A DNA stretch of 64,000 nucleotides from Naematelia aurantialba (taxonomy: Eukaryota; Basidiomycota; Tremellomycetes; Tremellales; Naemateliaceae), in NCBI GenBank assembly GCA_021527695.1, contig JAKFAO010000002.1, forward strand, positions 930,501 through 994,500, given 5' to 3'. Of this stretch, positions 54,834 to 64,000 are shown piece after piece (the first letter of the stretch is position 1; the number at the start of each line of letters is the position of its first letter). The position numbers and the translations under genes are program-made. The notes below the pieces were generated by a model that had not been told where the DNA came from, did not search any database, and worked only from the letters and a program-made list of their open reading frames with translations.

Positions 54834-55453
54834 TGCACTGCTTTGTCACCTCGAGCTATCGATGCAAGACGCAAGAATACACAGTGTTACAGTGTTGAAC
54901 TAATACAGTGTTGACTGTTACAGTGTAGCAAGAGCGAATAGTTTTCTGCGGCGATGACCGCTGGTCCGTGCGTTCCTTCATGGAGTCAGTCGCGACGGCG
55001 ACGGTGGCGAATACCCGTTCGATGTGTTCGACCAGGCCCTGACTGTCGTGAACGACTACAGCCTACCGTCTGTCATGTCGGGGATATCTGCTCGGTAGGA
55101 CCACCGCTAAACACACGTATGCATAAGAAAGTACAGAGTATGGTAATGCACATATGATCCCACTGATGTCTACATGAGATTTTTCCGAAACACTGCGCCT
55201 GGCGTGCCGGCCCACACCGCCTCCCATTGTCCTCTGTGACACTTCGCTTCCCGGCTTTTTCGCATTCGACAATTGGATGTACACGCTGCACACATGGTTC
55301 GAGACTGACACTTCCGCCTTCCATGTATTCCTTGAGGATACACACGAGATTCTCAGTCGTCTGATTTAGCCACCTCACAGCTTATCCCCCCTTAACAGGC
55401 AGCCTCCCCGTCGGACCTTCTCCACCATCTCACCCACACCACCTCGTCTCAGA
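54834..55453. other. URA5 promoter and MFS 3' flank
   Basis: 620 bases between the URA5 start and the stop of the upstream MFS gene. It contains the repeated ACAGTGTT element. No gene supported. Confidence 0.6.
54881..54927. promoter_or_regulatory. Four ACAGTGT(T/A) octamers upstream of URA5
   Basis: Copies at 54881-54888, 54889-54896, 54905-54912 and 54920-54927 lie 48-94 bases upstream of the URA5 start. A transcription factor site array is possible; simple slippage is the alternative. Confidence 0.6.
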
Positions 55454-58382
55454 CTACTTCTCTTCGAGCTCGAGAGACTCGGTTCTCTCGGCGTTGCCCG
55501 CCTCTCCTCCAGTGACGACGGACTTGGGAACATTGCGATACAGGAGCAATATCCCCAGCGCGTTGAGCAAGAACCACCCAAACTGGAACCAGAAGCTGGC
55601 CTGGACGTTGGCAAAGTTCGACACGTCGCCTGGGTTGATAGTGAGCAGGCCAGCCTGAGCGGCCAGTGCAACTGCCGCGCCCATTTGCAGGGCCGTCTGG
55701 AAGAGAGCGCCGACGACTCCCGCCGTGTGTGGTGGGACCGAGGACATGAGGAAGATGCTGGGATGTCAGCAGGTGTAGCGAGGAACACTGTAGCGAGGCA
55801 AAGAACAGAGTCGAGGGAAGAGTAGCAGGCTTGACACAACAGAAAGGCTTCAAGACGCGTTTGTGGGGTATCAGGCCCGCATAGAGGGAAAGGAAGAAGG
55901 GCTTACTTCATGCCCAGGTAGGCGATAGCAGCGGCTGAGCTGCCGATAATGTATGCGGGAAAGTACCACCTCCAGTACTCCTTCCCAATCCGCCCTTCAC
56001 CGAAGATCAGGAGCAGGAACGAAGCAGCACAGACGACGAACGCCCCCGCCACTATGTACCGCGGATTGGGGAACTTCTTGATGATGTTGCTGGTCCCTCT
56101 GTCAGCTAATTCCCTCTTACCTCGCATCCACACGGATGAGGGGTCGCCCGAAGGACTGCTTTGAAGGATTGCCGTAGCTGATCTGTAGGAACTGGCAGCG
56201 ACGTACGGCACAGTAATCCCCACGATGCACGCTGCGATACCGACTGGAAGCAGCCGCACCGCGGATATCATCACGCCCTCTCCAAAGGTCGTTTCGTACC
56301 GCTCTACCATTGGCAACTGCACGACCTACACTGAGCATCAGTCTTTATTCTGGCCAGTGTTGTATACTGGGATACGGAAACGGGCAACGCGAGTCACGGC
56401 CTGATGAAGAAACTGAGATTGGAAGACTGAAGATAGTACGCACACCCCACCAAGCGAATCCTGACAAGGAGAGGATAACCCATAGCGCGAGGTTCCTAAT
56501 CCTCCAGGTTTGTGGCGGGAGGAGGGCGTAACCTTCCGGTAAGCGCGCCTCCCACAGGAAGAAGCTAATGAAGATCGGCCAGGCAATGAGGAACGGCACG
56601 AGGAATGACGCCTTCTTCCAACCCTCCGAGGCGCCAAGCGTGAGACCCAGGTCAAGCATGATCAGCGCAGCTAGCGCGAGGAAACAACCGACGACATCGA
56701 GGTGTCGCCATTTGCGCGTAGTGGCTGCGTACGGGCCGACGGTCTTTGGCACCCAGAACCAAGCGAGCAATGCGAATGGCAGACTAAGTCGATCAGCAAG
56801 TCAATGTGAATGACGGGCCTTGAATGATTTGGAAGACTCGAGCTGGTCGGGGGTTTGCAACGATTTGTGGCACTCGACATGATTTGTGGGTCTCTAGGAT
56901 GTGGAACAGGACATCAGGACGCACGTGACAAAGCATAGGAAGCGGAAGAACCATCGCCAGTCTGCCATTTGGCCAGACTTGTGAATATAGCCAAAGAACC
57001 CTCCGAGACTGAGTCCTGCATTGGTGAGCGCCGAGTCTCTATTGAAGAGCATCGCACCGATAACTTACCTGTAGCATTGGCAACGGCCCCGGCGAGACCA
57101 AAGAAGCCGAGGGCTTTCTGCAGTTCGTGCTTGGCGAAAGTGGCGAGAATCAGCCGGAAGGCAGAGGGGATCTGCACGATATGAGCGTGTCTCTTCTTCA
57201 CTCATCCGAGGACATTCATCAAGAGAGCGATCGTCCGAGATGGCGTTCCATTAGCAGCAACATACCAAGGGCGGCGGGGACGCAGGCAAGTGGCGGGTGA
57301 AACGCACGGGACTGGGGAGACCGTGCGGGAAGGAAACGGGGAGTGAGAATCTCAACTTACAGTAGCAGCAGCACCGATACCGTACAAAGCACGAAAGACA
57401 TAATACGCGTACTGGTTCGGCATGAAACTGACAACCAAGCTACTCAAGGCGACGGTCAAGAAGCCGCCGACGAAGACCGGTTTGGCCGAGTAGAGATCAG
57501 ACATCCTCCCGAAGAAGAGGAGGAACGCGCCGAATGTGATGTTGTACGAGTTCTGCAATGCGGGATTCGAATGGCGGAACGACGACAACGACGGGGGAGA
57601 GGCGGGAGGGGGAAGAAGAGAGAGGAAGGTGGAGGAAAGACAGGAAGCATGGGTGAAGATAGGTGGCAAGAGTAGAGCAAAGCAACGTACCAAGTACATA
57701 ATCAATATTGAGGAGCGCAGAAACAAGAAAGCACAGATGTCAGCCTAGACTCTCCTGTTGTCGAGCACACATGCTGGACGGAGCGGAGGGGACACACGAG
57801 AATCCACGTCGATTGCTGATACTTGACATCCAGCTGGGCCGAGATCTGATCGACAAAGACAACTATGCTAGCGCGTCCAGCAATGTCGAGATACTGCCCA
57901 TGTCAGCGGTCAACATTTTGCACGTCCCAGCCTCCGTGTGGTAGCGCCCCACAGTGAGAGTGGCAGTGCCCGTGCAGTGAGAGTGAGAAGTACAGTGCCA
58001 GGACAGTGACACGAGGTTGACATGTTCCGGACTTTGCCAGACCCACCTGAGCAACACAGAAAATGACGAGCAGCGCCCATCGTCTGTTGCCCGCCTGCGG
58101 AGCTTCGATGCCCGCTACCACTCGTGCGCCCCTCGTCCCCGCGCCAGCCGGACCATTCGTCCCAGGACCTGCACCGTTGGTCTCTGCCGGGACCGACGTA
58201 TCTCTCGCCCCTTGGAAACCATCACCGACGCCTTGGGTATTGCCATTGTACTTGCCGAATTCGCGCGGCGCATCCATGCCCGAATTGATCTGGAATGGCT
58301 CGGCAGGCTTGCCCGGCTCGAGCGCGGCAGACTGCTCGACCATGGTCGACGCGGCTGATTGTGGCGGGCTCTCGCCTTTCAT
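55454..58382 (-). CDS. Major facilitator superfamily transporter, DHA2-like
   Basis: Likely a plasma-membrane proton-coupled drug or metabolite exporter; substrate unknown. ATG at 58382 gives MKGESPPQSAASTMVEQ and a soluble N-terminus ending at GNRRWALLVIFCVAQ. The next exon reads YLDIAGRASIVVFVDQIS and YQQSTWIL. Then come the motif-A-like loop FGRMSDLYSAKPVFVGGF, helices FRALYGIGAAATV, ALGFFGLAGAVANATG, LPFALLAWFWVPKTVG, and WRHLDVVGCFLALAALIM. Later helices include VRLLPVGIAACIVGITVPYV, NPRYIVAGAFVVCAASFLLL and TAGVVGALFQTALQMGA. It ends ERTESLELEEK. The count of about 14 helices suits the DHA2 group. Many introns are present. An in-frame PAA repeat lies just upstream of the chosen start, so a longer N-terminus cannot be excluded, though I find no clear upstream ATG with good context. 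Confidence 0.85.
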
Positions 58383-58393
58383 CCGTGAGACTC

Positions 58394-58440
58394 GTGCGGC
58401 TGGTGCGGCTGGTGCGGCTGGTGCGGCTGGTGCGGCTGGG
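58394..58440. repeat. gtgcggctg nonamer repeat
   Basis: Five tandem nine-base units just upstream of the MFS start; read on the minus strand they would encode Pro-Ala-Ala repeats if transcribed in frame. Confidence 0.9.
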
Positions 58441-58796
58441 TACCGGTTGGGTGATGTGCCGATGGGTGATGTGTCAACGGGACTCGATTTGATGTGCAGA
58501 AGCAGACTGCCTGATGTCGATGGTACGCGTTGCTTTGACAATAACGAGTGTCGACGGGGTCGACTGAAGGCTTGGTAAGTGAGAGTACTACTTCGACTGC
58601 TCCAACTTGACGCGTGTGTCAGCCAGGCCTCAGGATGCGTAAGCACGACTAGAGACAGAGGGAAAGGGAAGGCAGAAGGAAGGCTCGAGAAGAGCCTTTA
58701 TCGTTATTCACGTCTGCTTCGCGAGTATGGCGAGTACTCGAAGAGCAGGAGACGAGAGTGGGAAGTGAGTGCAAAGGCAAGACACCGGGGGCCGAG

Positions 58797-58868
58797 GCAG
58801 CACGGGGGGGACGAGTGACGAGGGGACGAGGGGGGACGAGGGGACGAGTGACGAGAGGACGAAGGGGG
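58797..58868. repeat. gacgagggg-type G-rich repeat
   Basis: Irregular gacgaggg, ggacgag and gtgacgag units, strongly G-rich on the plus strand. Confidence 0.85.
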
Positions 58869-59054
58869 ATGGTAAAAGGCGTCCTTTGGCCCTTGAAACA
58901 CGCCCGGCCATCGTCCACGTCCCCGACCCTCCTCTGCTTTGCTGCGGGACACTTTTGGACTGTATGTTTTGGGGATGCGAGTCAGGGTTGTGAGTACTCT
59001 GCCGCCGAGGGGCGGTACATCAGGCCCTTGCCTACCTCATCTTGGCAGTGGAAC

Positions 59055-59129
59055 AAGTAGCAGCAGCAAGTAGTAGCAGCAGCAAGTAGTAGCAGCAGCA
59101 AGTAGCAGCAGCGGCAAGTAGTAGCAGCG
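59055..59129. repeat. agcagcagcaagtagt minisatellite
   Basis: Four or five units of about 18 bases built on agtagcagcagca. Confidence 0.9.
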
Positions 59130-59248
59130 ACAGTGGTACAGATGAGTCACCGTCGGAGGTAAATATCAGCGGCCGTGCGGTCGTTCAAAGCCCGGCCGGC
59201 ACCACCAAAGGCCGTCGACGCACCGGGACTCTCGCGATGCCGCCGACG

Positions 59249-59389
59249 CCAAGGTCGCCATCAGGAAAGGCATGAGAAGCTTGTCGCCATCCGTAAAGGC
59301 AGGGGAAGCTTGTCGCCATTAGTAAAGGCAGGGGAAGCTCGCCATCAGGAAAGGCAGGAGAAGCTTGTCGCCATCAGTAAAGGATCAGT
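59249..59389. repeat. ~30-bp minisatellite (gtcgccatcagtaaaggcag core)
   Basis: About four copies containing cgccatcagtaaaggcagg and aagctt. HindIII-like aagctt recurs in several units; one unit lacks the aagcttgtcg part. Confidence 0.9.
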
Positions 59390-59559
59390 ATACGCAGGGG
59401 AAGCTCGTCAACGGCCGCGGCGGAGTCGAAGATTGGCCAGACGCATGGTGCATGTTATCCATGGGGAAAGTCCCGGAGCGTGAAGCGCGCAGACGCCGTG
59501 TCGCCTGCCGGTGATCCCCATAGGTCCTGTGCCACAGGTCCCCGGGCGAGACAGGACAA

Positions 59560-59720
59560 AGACAACGAGACAGGACAAAGACAAAGACGGTGACAAAGAG
59601 AGACAAAGAGACAGAGACAAAGAGACAAAGAGACAAAGAAGACAGAGAGAGACAAAGAGACAAACAGAGACAAAGAAGACAAAGAGAGACAGAGAGAGAC
59701 AAGAGCGACGAAACGTAAAC
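59560..59720. repeat. gacaaaga / gacagaga purine-rich repeat
   Basis: About 160 bases of interspersed gacaaagaga units, nearly all purine plus C on the plus strand. Confidence 0.9.
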
Positions 59721-59937
59721 AAGAGACAAGAGGCAGACTGGAAGCATCTATAGAGACAGAAAGATAAAGACAACGCGCCGCAGGAACAATGCGCCGAGCC
59801 GGCCGGTATCGCGGCGCATGGTTTTGCCTTCAGTTGTGCCTTTGCCTCTCTCTCCCGCTCTAGCCGCAGACTCTGCGCTTGCTGGTACTCCGCATCTAGA
59901 CTCGATTGCACGGCTTGGATACGTCTGACGGCTCTGC

Positions 59938-60012
59938 ATCCCCACGTCCCCACGGTCCCACGTCCCCACGTCCCCACGTCCCCACGACCCCACGGCCCCA
60001 CGGCCCCACGTC
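59938..60012. repeat. cccacgtcc / cccacggcc repeat
   Basis: About eight nine-base units ccccacgtc giving a C-rich strand, the opposite strand being G-rich (gggacgtgg). Confidence 0.9.
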
Positions 60013-60097
60013 ACCCGCCCACATCGCATTCATGTATGCATACCGAGACATGCCATGCCAAATGGCCAAGAACTGGTGCCAGATAGACCGACAGCTA

Positions 60098-60150
60098 GGT
60101 GACTAGATGACTAGATTACTAGACGACTAGACGACTAGATGACTAGATGA
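60098..60150. repeat. gactagatga repeat
   Basis: Six or more units of eight or nine bases, gactagatg, gactagacg and variants. Confidence 0.88.
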
Positions 60151-60554
60151 CAAACCATGTAACGAGTCTTAATTTATAGATGAAGAGGCCGAGCGAGCAC
60201 GGGCAGGCGGACTGCCTCTGTCTCGGACAGCGACAGCCCACATTACCCTCGTCGACACGCGCGTGTCGCCGTCGCTGTCGCTGCCGCGTGTGACGTCGGG
60301 TGTACACCGTGAGCTAGCTCCGTTTACGACCTCTCTAGATCTCCCCGTCCTTCAGACCTGGCCAGGGATACGCGTCCACGCGGAGGCGTCCTTTGGAGCG
60401 ACCGATCCCCATCCCTTCCCATTCTGCCAATCCAATCCCATTTCCCCGCTCAATCTTATCTCCAGCCCCGCGTGCTTCCTTTCTTGCCTGAAGCGAAGAG
60501 CTTGATGGGGAATCGATTTGTCGTCGTCCAACTGCGGACTGCGGCGCACGTGCC

Positions 60555-60720
60555 ATGCAATGGCGACGACGATGATCGTAGATGGCGCGAGATGGCGACG
60601 ATGGTCATGATGGCGACGACATGGCGACAAGCTCACATTGGCGCTCGTCATAGACCACGAGCTGGCCACGAGATGGCGACCATGACCCACGAGATGGCGT
60701 CGTCGGAACGTCGGAAATAC
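60555..60720. repeat. gagatggcgacgatg-type repeat
   Basis: Dispersed copies of atggcgac(ga) spaced 9-18 bases across about 165 bases; the pattern decays at both ends. Confidence 0.75.
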
Positions 60721-60825
60721 GCCACAAGAGGAGGCGAGTCCAATGGGCCATTAGTGGCGACGACGATAGTCGCCGCAATGGCAACGGGATCGTTGGATGA
60801 CAACAACGCGCTGACACCGTCTCGT

Positions 60826-63800
60826 CTACCCTAACACCCTCCTCCAGACTTCCCTACCAAGCTCCACCCCGAGCCCCAACTCGCGCTTCGCGACTCCGGC
60901 CACATCGCCCCGCTCCACCATCTCAGCCAACAGCCCACTTCCGGCCACGCCGAGACTGCCCCCTCCGCCACCGCCTTCCCTGCTGCCGCCTCCCATAGAA
61001 CCGGCGGTACCAAGCATCCCCAGTGGAGATACCGGCAGGCTGAGCGTCTCAAACGTCGAGCGGAGTACCGTCTGCACGTGGGGGAGGGAGATGATCGGCG
61101 ACGCGGGGAGATAGGTACACAGCGCCGTTAGGTGCAAGATGGCGAGGGCCAGGATCGGGCGGTACAGTGGGAAGCTGTAGATTAGGGTCCGGCCTATTTC
61201 GGGCTAGGGAGGGTTAGCTGCTTTCAGAGATGGTCGGGTATGAATCGTTGAATCGTCGAGCTGTTGAGTCTTTCAAGCCTTGCCTCCTGAGCTGCCGTCT
61301 CCAGTCCCAACAAGTCCATCCTTTCCCCGACATGGCAGTCTCCAATCCCAGAAAGTCCAAAACTCCCTCCTCCTGAGATGAGCCGCCAGTCCCTCCCCAA
61401 TTTTCTTCTCTTCCTCCACACCCCTGTCCCTCATACCTTCAAACCTTCTTCCCTCATCCTCAGCCTCATCCTTACCCTCATACTCGTTCCATCCTCACCC
61501 TCTTGACCACGAATCAGGAACAATCACTCACCGAGCAAATCGCCTGCACCACGGTAAACGCTGCATCGCGCCCACGTTCAAGCTGGGAATACCCCTCGTG
61601 GCTCGCGGCCATCTCGCTGATCACGCTGAACGTGCCTAAAAATAACGGGCAGGCAGTGTACAGCACGGCGTAGTTGAAGTGGAGGCTCAGGATCCTGGGT
61701 GGTCAGCTTCGTGGCGATCACGGAGAACGGCAGCCGAAAGGGAAGGACGCAAGTGGAACAGACAACGGCCACCCAACGGAAGAGGCAACGAGCGGCCGCG
61801 ACGGAAAGGACGCAACTGGAAGGGAAACAAGCGATGGCAACGAAGACGGACGCTGGAAGACCGCAACGAGGGCCTCCGAGTGAACAGCAAGTCGGGAGAA
61901 CAAAGTGGCAAGACAGAGAGACTCTAGACTCGAGACTCACGGATCGTTCCTCACTGACCAACTCCCGGCCCAAGCCTCCCAGCGCGGCGCAAATCGCCTA
62001 TGTATGTCCAGAGGTTTCCTGCGCTCACCCTCGTCTGCCGCCGACACGGCCGCCAGCTGCGCCCCGGCTCCGGCTCCGGCTCCAGGCCCGGCAGTGGGAT
62101 GAGACCTGATCGAGCCGCGTTCCGACGCTGTATCTTCGGCAGTCTCGAGCTCGGTCGGCGGTGCCGAGCGGCTGACCTGTTGCGCGCGGTAGACTGCGTG
62201 TGTCAGCTCGATGCATATCGAAGCAGGCCGCTATGTAACCAGATAGCCAGATGACGCTAGTCGCTGATACACGGGCAGCTGAGGGGGGCAGATGCTTGGG
62301 ATCAATACTGCCGCGGCAGTATGTAGGTATCTTTGGAATGCGTCCTTTGGTGACAGGCCGACAAGACGCTGGGATAGGAAGATAAAGGATAGGTTGGAAA
62401 GGTATGACCGATGCAGCCAGGACATAGGTGATAGACTGCACGCGTGCGTGACGCATAGAGAGTAGACAGTTGGCTGAAGCATCGACTCACCTTCCGCAAG
62501 CGTCTCGGCGTACTCCAACCACGCCAGGAGCTTGAGATCCCGATCCCGTACCGCCGGATCGCCGACACTGCTCGCTGCGAGGCGGTCGCGCCATGCCGCC
62601 GCGAGCGGCTCGGTCGTCGTTGGGTGGTTGTAGTCGGGAACTTGGCATCTGTGGAGTCAGCGCATGCTCCGAGGCCGCATGTGGGAGCTCACAAATGATC
62701 CATGATGGAAACGTAAATCCACTCGCGCCAGTCATCCAGCGTCCGGCGGGGGGCGTGGAGCCTGTCGAGGTCTAGTTCACGCGCATGGCCAATAGCGAGC
62801 AACGCCAGCGTCGGCTCGTTGGTCCATGTCCTAGAAGCGGCATCAGCACCGCGCTTACGTTGGTCTGCCATGCAATGCCATGCGGCACTCGTCCCGTTCC
62901 ACGCCGGAGCGAACACAACTTTTGCCACCCGCCATGCCACTCAGATTCGCCACCTCGCCTCTCTATATTTTCTTCCGTTCCGAGCGCCGGTTTCGCAGAA
63001 TCACCGCAGCTCACTGCTAGCCTACACCCAACGGCGGCGAGAGCGATGGACAGAGACGGACGGGTCCCGAGCGATGAACGATTTGGGAAAATGGGGTGGC
63101 GGGGAAGACGAAACAGGACGGAAGGAGGCAACGATCAAAAATTCCGTAAAGCCGTGAGAGCGAGACAGAACGGGAGAGCAGCGGGATTGAAGAATCCTGA
63201 AAGCCGTGAAGACGAGACAGAACGGAGACAGAAACGATCAAAGAGTCTTTGGCGGCAGTGCAGACTCAGACAGAACGGGAACGCCCGCATCAACCAAAAA
63301 ACCGAGACTCACGCAAAAACACCCAGCGCCCTGACTTGCTCCCTCGTCATCCCGACTCTATCACCCACCAGCCTCCCCACCTCCCTCACCACCTCGTCTC
63401 CCGCATCCTCACATTCCCTCCGTCCCGCCTCGGTGCGATCCCACACCGTCCGCTTCCCTAGGAAATTCACCACCAGTCCTGACAGCCCCTGTGATTCGCG
63501 CAACCCCACGAGCCACGGCGTCAGCGGCCACGCACGGGCACGGTAGTTTTCCCATATAATGTCGGAAACGTCTACTTCCATCTCCATTCCCCCGCCGCCA
63601 CCGCCACCGCCACCGCCGAGACGGAAACGTTCCCGTTCTCGTTCCCGTTCTCTGTCTCGGCCAGAAACGTCTCTCTCTCTGCCGCGAGAGCGCGCCGTCA
63701 TGCTCGAGCCCATGCCCCCACCAGGCGGCATACTCCCCATCGGGCCAGCAACGGCAATGGCGAGAGCGTCGTGCGACCGCTGCAGGTTGACCAACGAGTG

Positions 63801-64000
63801 TTGGATCGCACCTATCGTTTGTGGGAGAGACGATATTGACCTTATCGCCGATTCCAGTGACCGTATCCTAGACTCTGTGCTACTTCCACCACCACCACCG
63901 CTGCTGCCCGCCGGAGGCGGCGGACCAGACCCAGAAAATGGAGGAAGCTGGAGTGGCGGCGGGTGGTACGCTGGTGGAACGCTTTGTGGCGGCGGAAGTT
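60826..64000 (-). CDS. Fungal-specific (Fungal_trans-type) transcription factor, N-terminus outside window
   Basis: The gene enters from the right edge in frame with PPPQSVPPAYHPPPLQL and a Pro/Gly-rich run. A short coiled coil, RIRSLESAIRSISSLPQTIG, follows, typical of the linker after a Zn(II)2Cys6 domain, which would lie beyond 64000. Low-complexity RERERERERF and polyglycine follow, then DIIWENYRARAWPLTPWLVG and GLVVNFLGKRTVWDR. Later exons carry WTNEPTLALLAIGHARELDL and WREWIYVSIMDHL, like the conserved helices of the fungal regulatory middle-homology region. Others give DRDLKLLAWLEYAETL, SLHFNYAVLYTACPLFLG and LIYSFPLYRPILALAIL, ending VWRRVLG at 60826. The zinc cluster itself is not visible, so DNA binding is inference from architecture. 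Confidence 0.75.

Larger units (their letters stand above)
58383..60825. other. Gene-free interval packed with distinct minisatellites
   Basis: About 2.4 kb between the MFS start and the stop of the transcription factor. No frame resembles a protein family. At least eight different tandem arrays occupy it, listed separately. Part of it must be the MFS promoter. Confidence 0.8.

Noticed and set aside
58063..58578. Plus-strand Ala/Pro-rich frame opposite the MFS N-terminus
   Set aside because: Shadow of the MFS first exon and the adjacent gtgcggctg repeat.

Overview
This is a 64 kb stretch of a gene-dense eukaryotic nuclear chromosome from a fungus. Almost every recognisable gene is interrupted by short GT-AG introns, and the intervals between genes are a few hundred bases. 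The gene set includes alpha-1,3-glucan synthase, a Fungal_trans-type transcription factor, URA5 and Mediator 13. The CCR4 and ribosomal protein sequences look basidiomycete. I infer a basidiomycete yeast, most likely Tremellomycetes (Cryptococcus relatives), from remembered protein styles and not from a search. Many introns are extremely short (34-37 nt), with a CTGA(C/T)-type branch site a few bases before the AG. RPS23, URA5, DBP5 and one YRA1 intron are far longer.

Layout, left to right: CCR4 deadenylase (-, 3' end outside the window); YRA1/ALY mRNA-export adaptor (-), divergent from ORC4 (+); STT3 oligosaccharyltransferase (-), divergent from a BAR-like coiled-coil/disordered protein (+); RPS23 (-), divergent from a gamma-glutamyltransferase-family enzyme (+); MED13 (-); the very large AGS1 alpha-1,3-glucan synthase (-), divergent from an unusual type II membrane protein with an outside leucine-rich-repeat domain (+); DBP5 RNA helicase (+); an unrecognised protein with candidate protein phosphatase 1 docking motifs (+); TAD1 tRNA adenosine deaminase (-), divergent from TAF12 (+). 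Three consecutive intronless, disordered, unrecognised genes follow (+, 47.0-51.4 kb), then another unrecognised gene (+), URA5 (-), an MFS transporter (-), a 2.4 kb gene-free interval packed with different tandem repeats, and a fungal transcription factor (-) cut by the right edge.

Functional themes are housekeeping: mRNA synthesis, export and decay (MED13, TAF12, YRA1, DBP5, CCR4), translation (RPS23, TAD1), cell wall and glycosylation (AGS1, STT3), replication (ORC4) and pyrimidine synthesis (URA5). Eukaryotic genes are transcribed singly, so co-location does not imply an operon. The least explained parts are the LRR membrane protein, the candidate PP1-docking protein, the intronless trio, the minisatellite-dense interval and the two-size-class intron architecture. 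I found no CRISPR, insertion sequence, transposase, rRNA or convincing tRNA gene. Exon boundaries were read by eye from frame continuity and GT/AG positions. Where I summed exon lengths (YRA1, RPS23, URA5) the totals are multiples of three.
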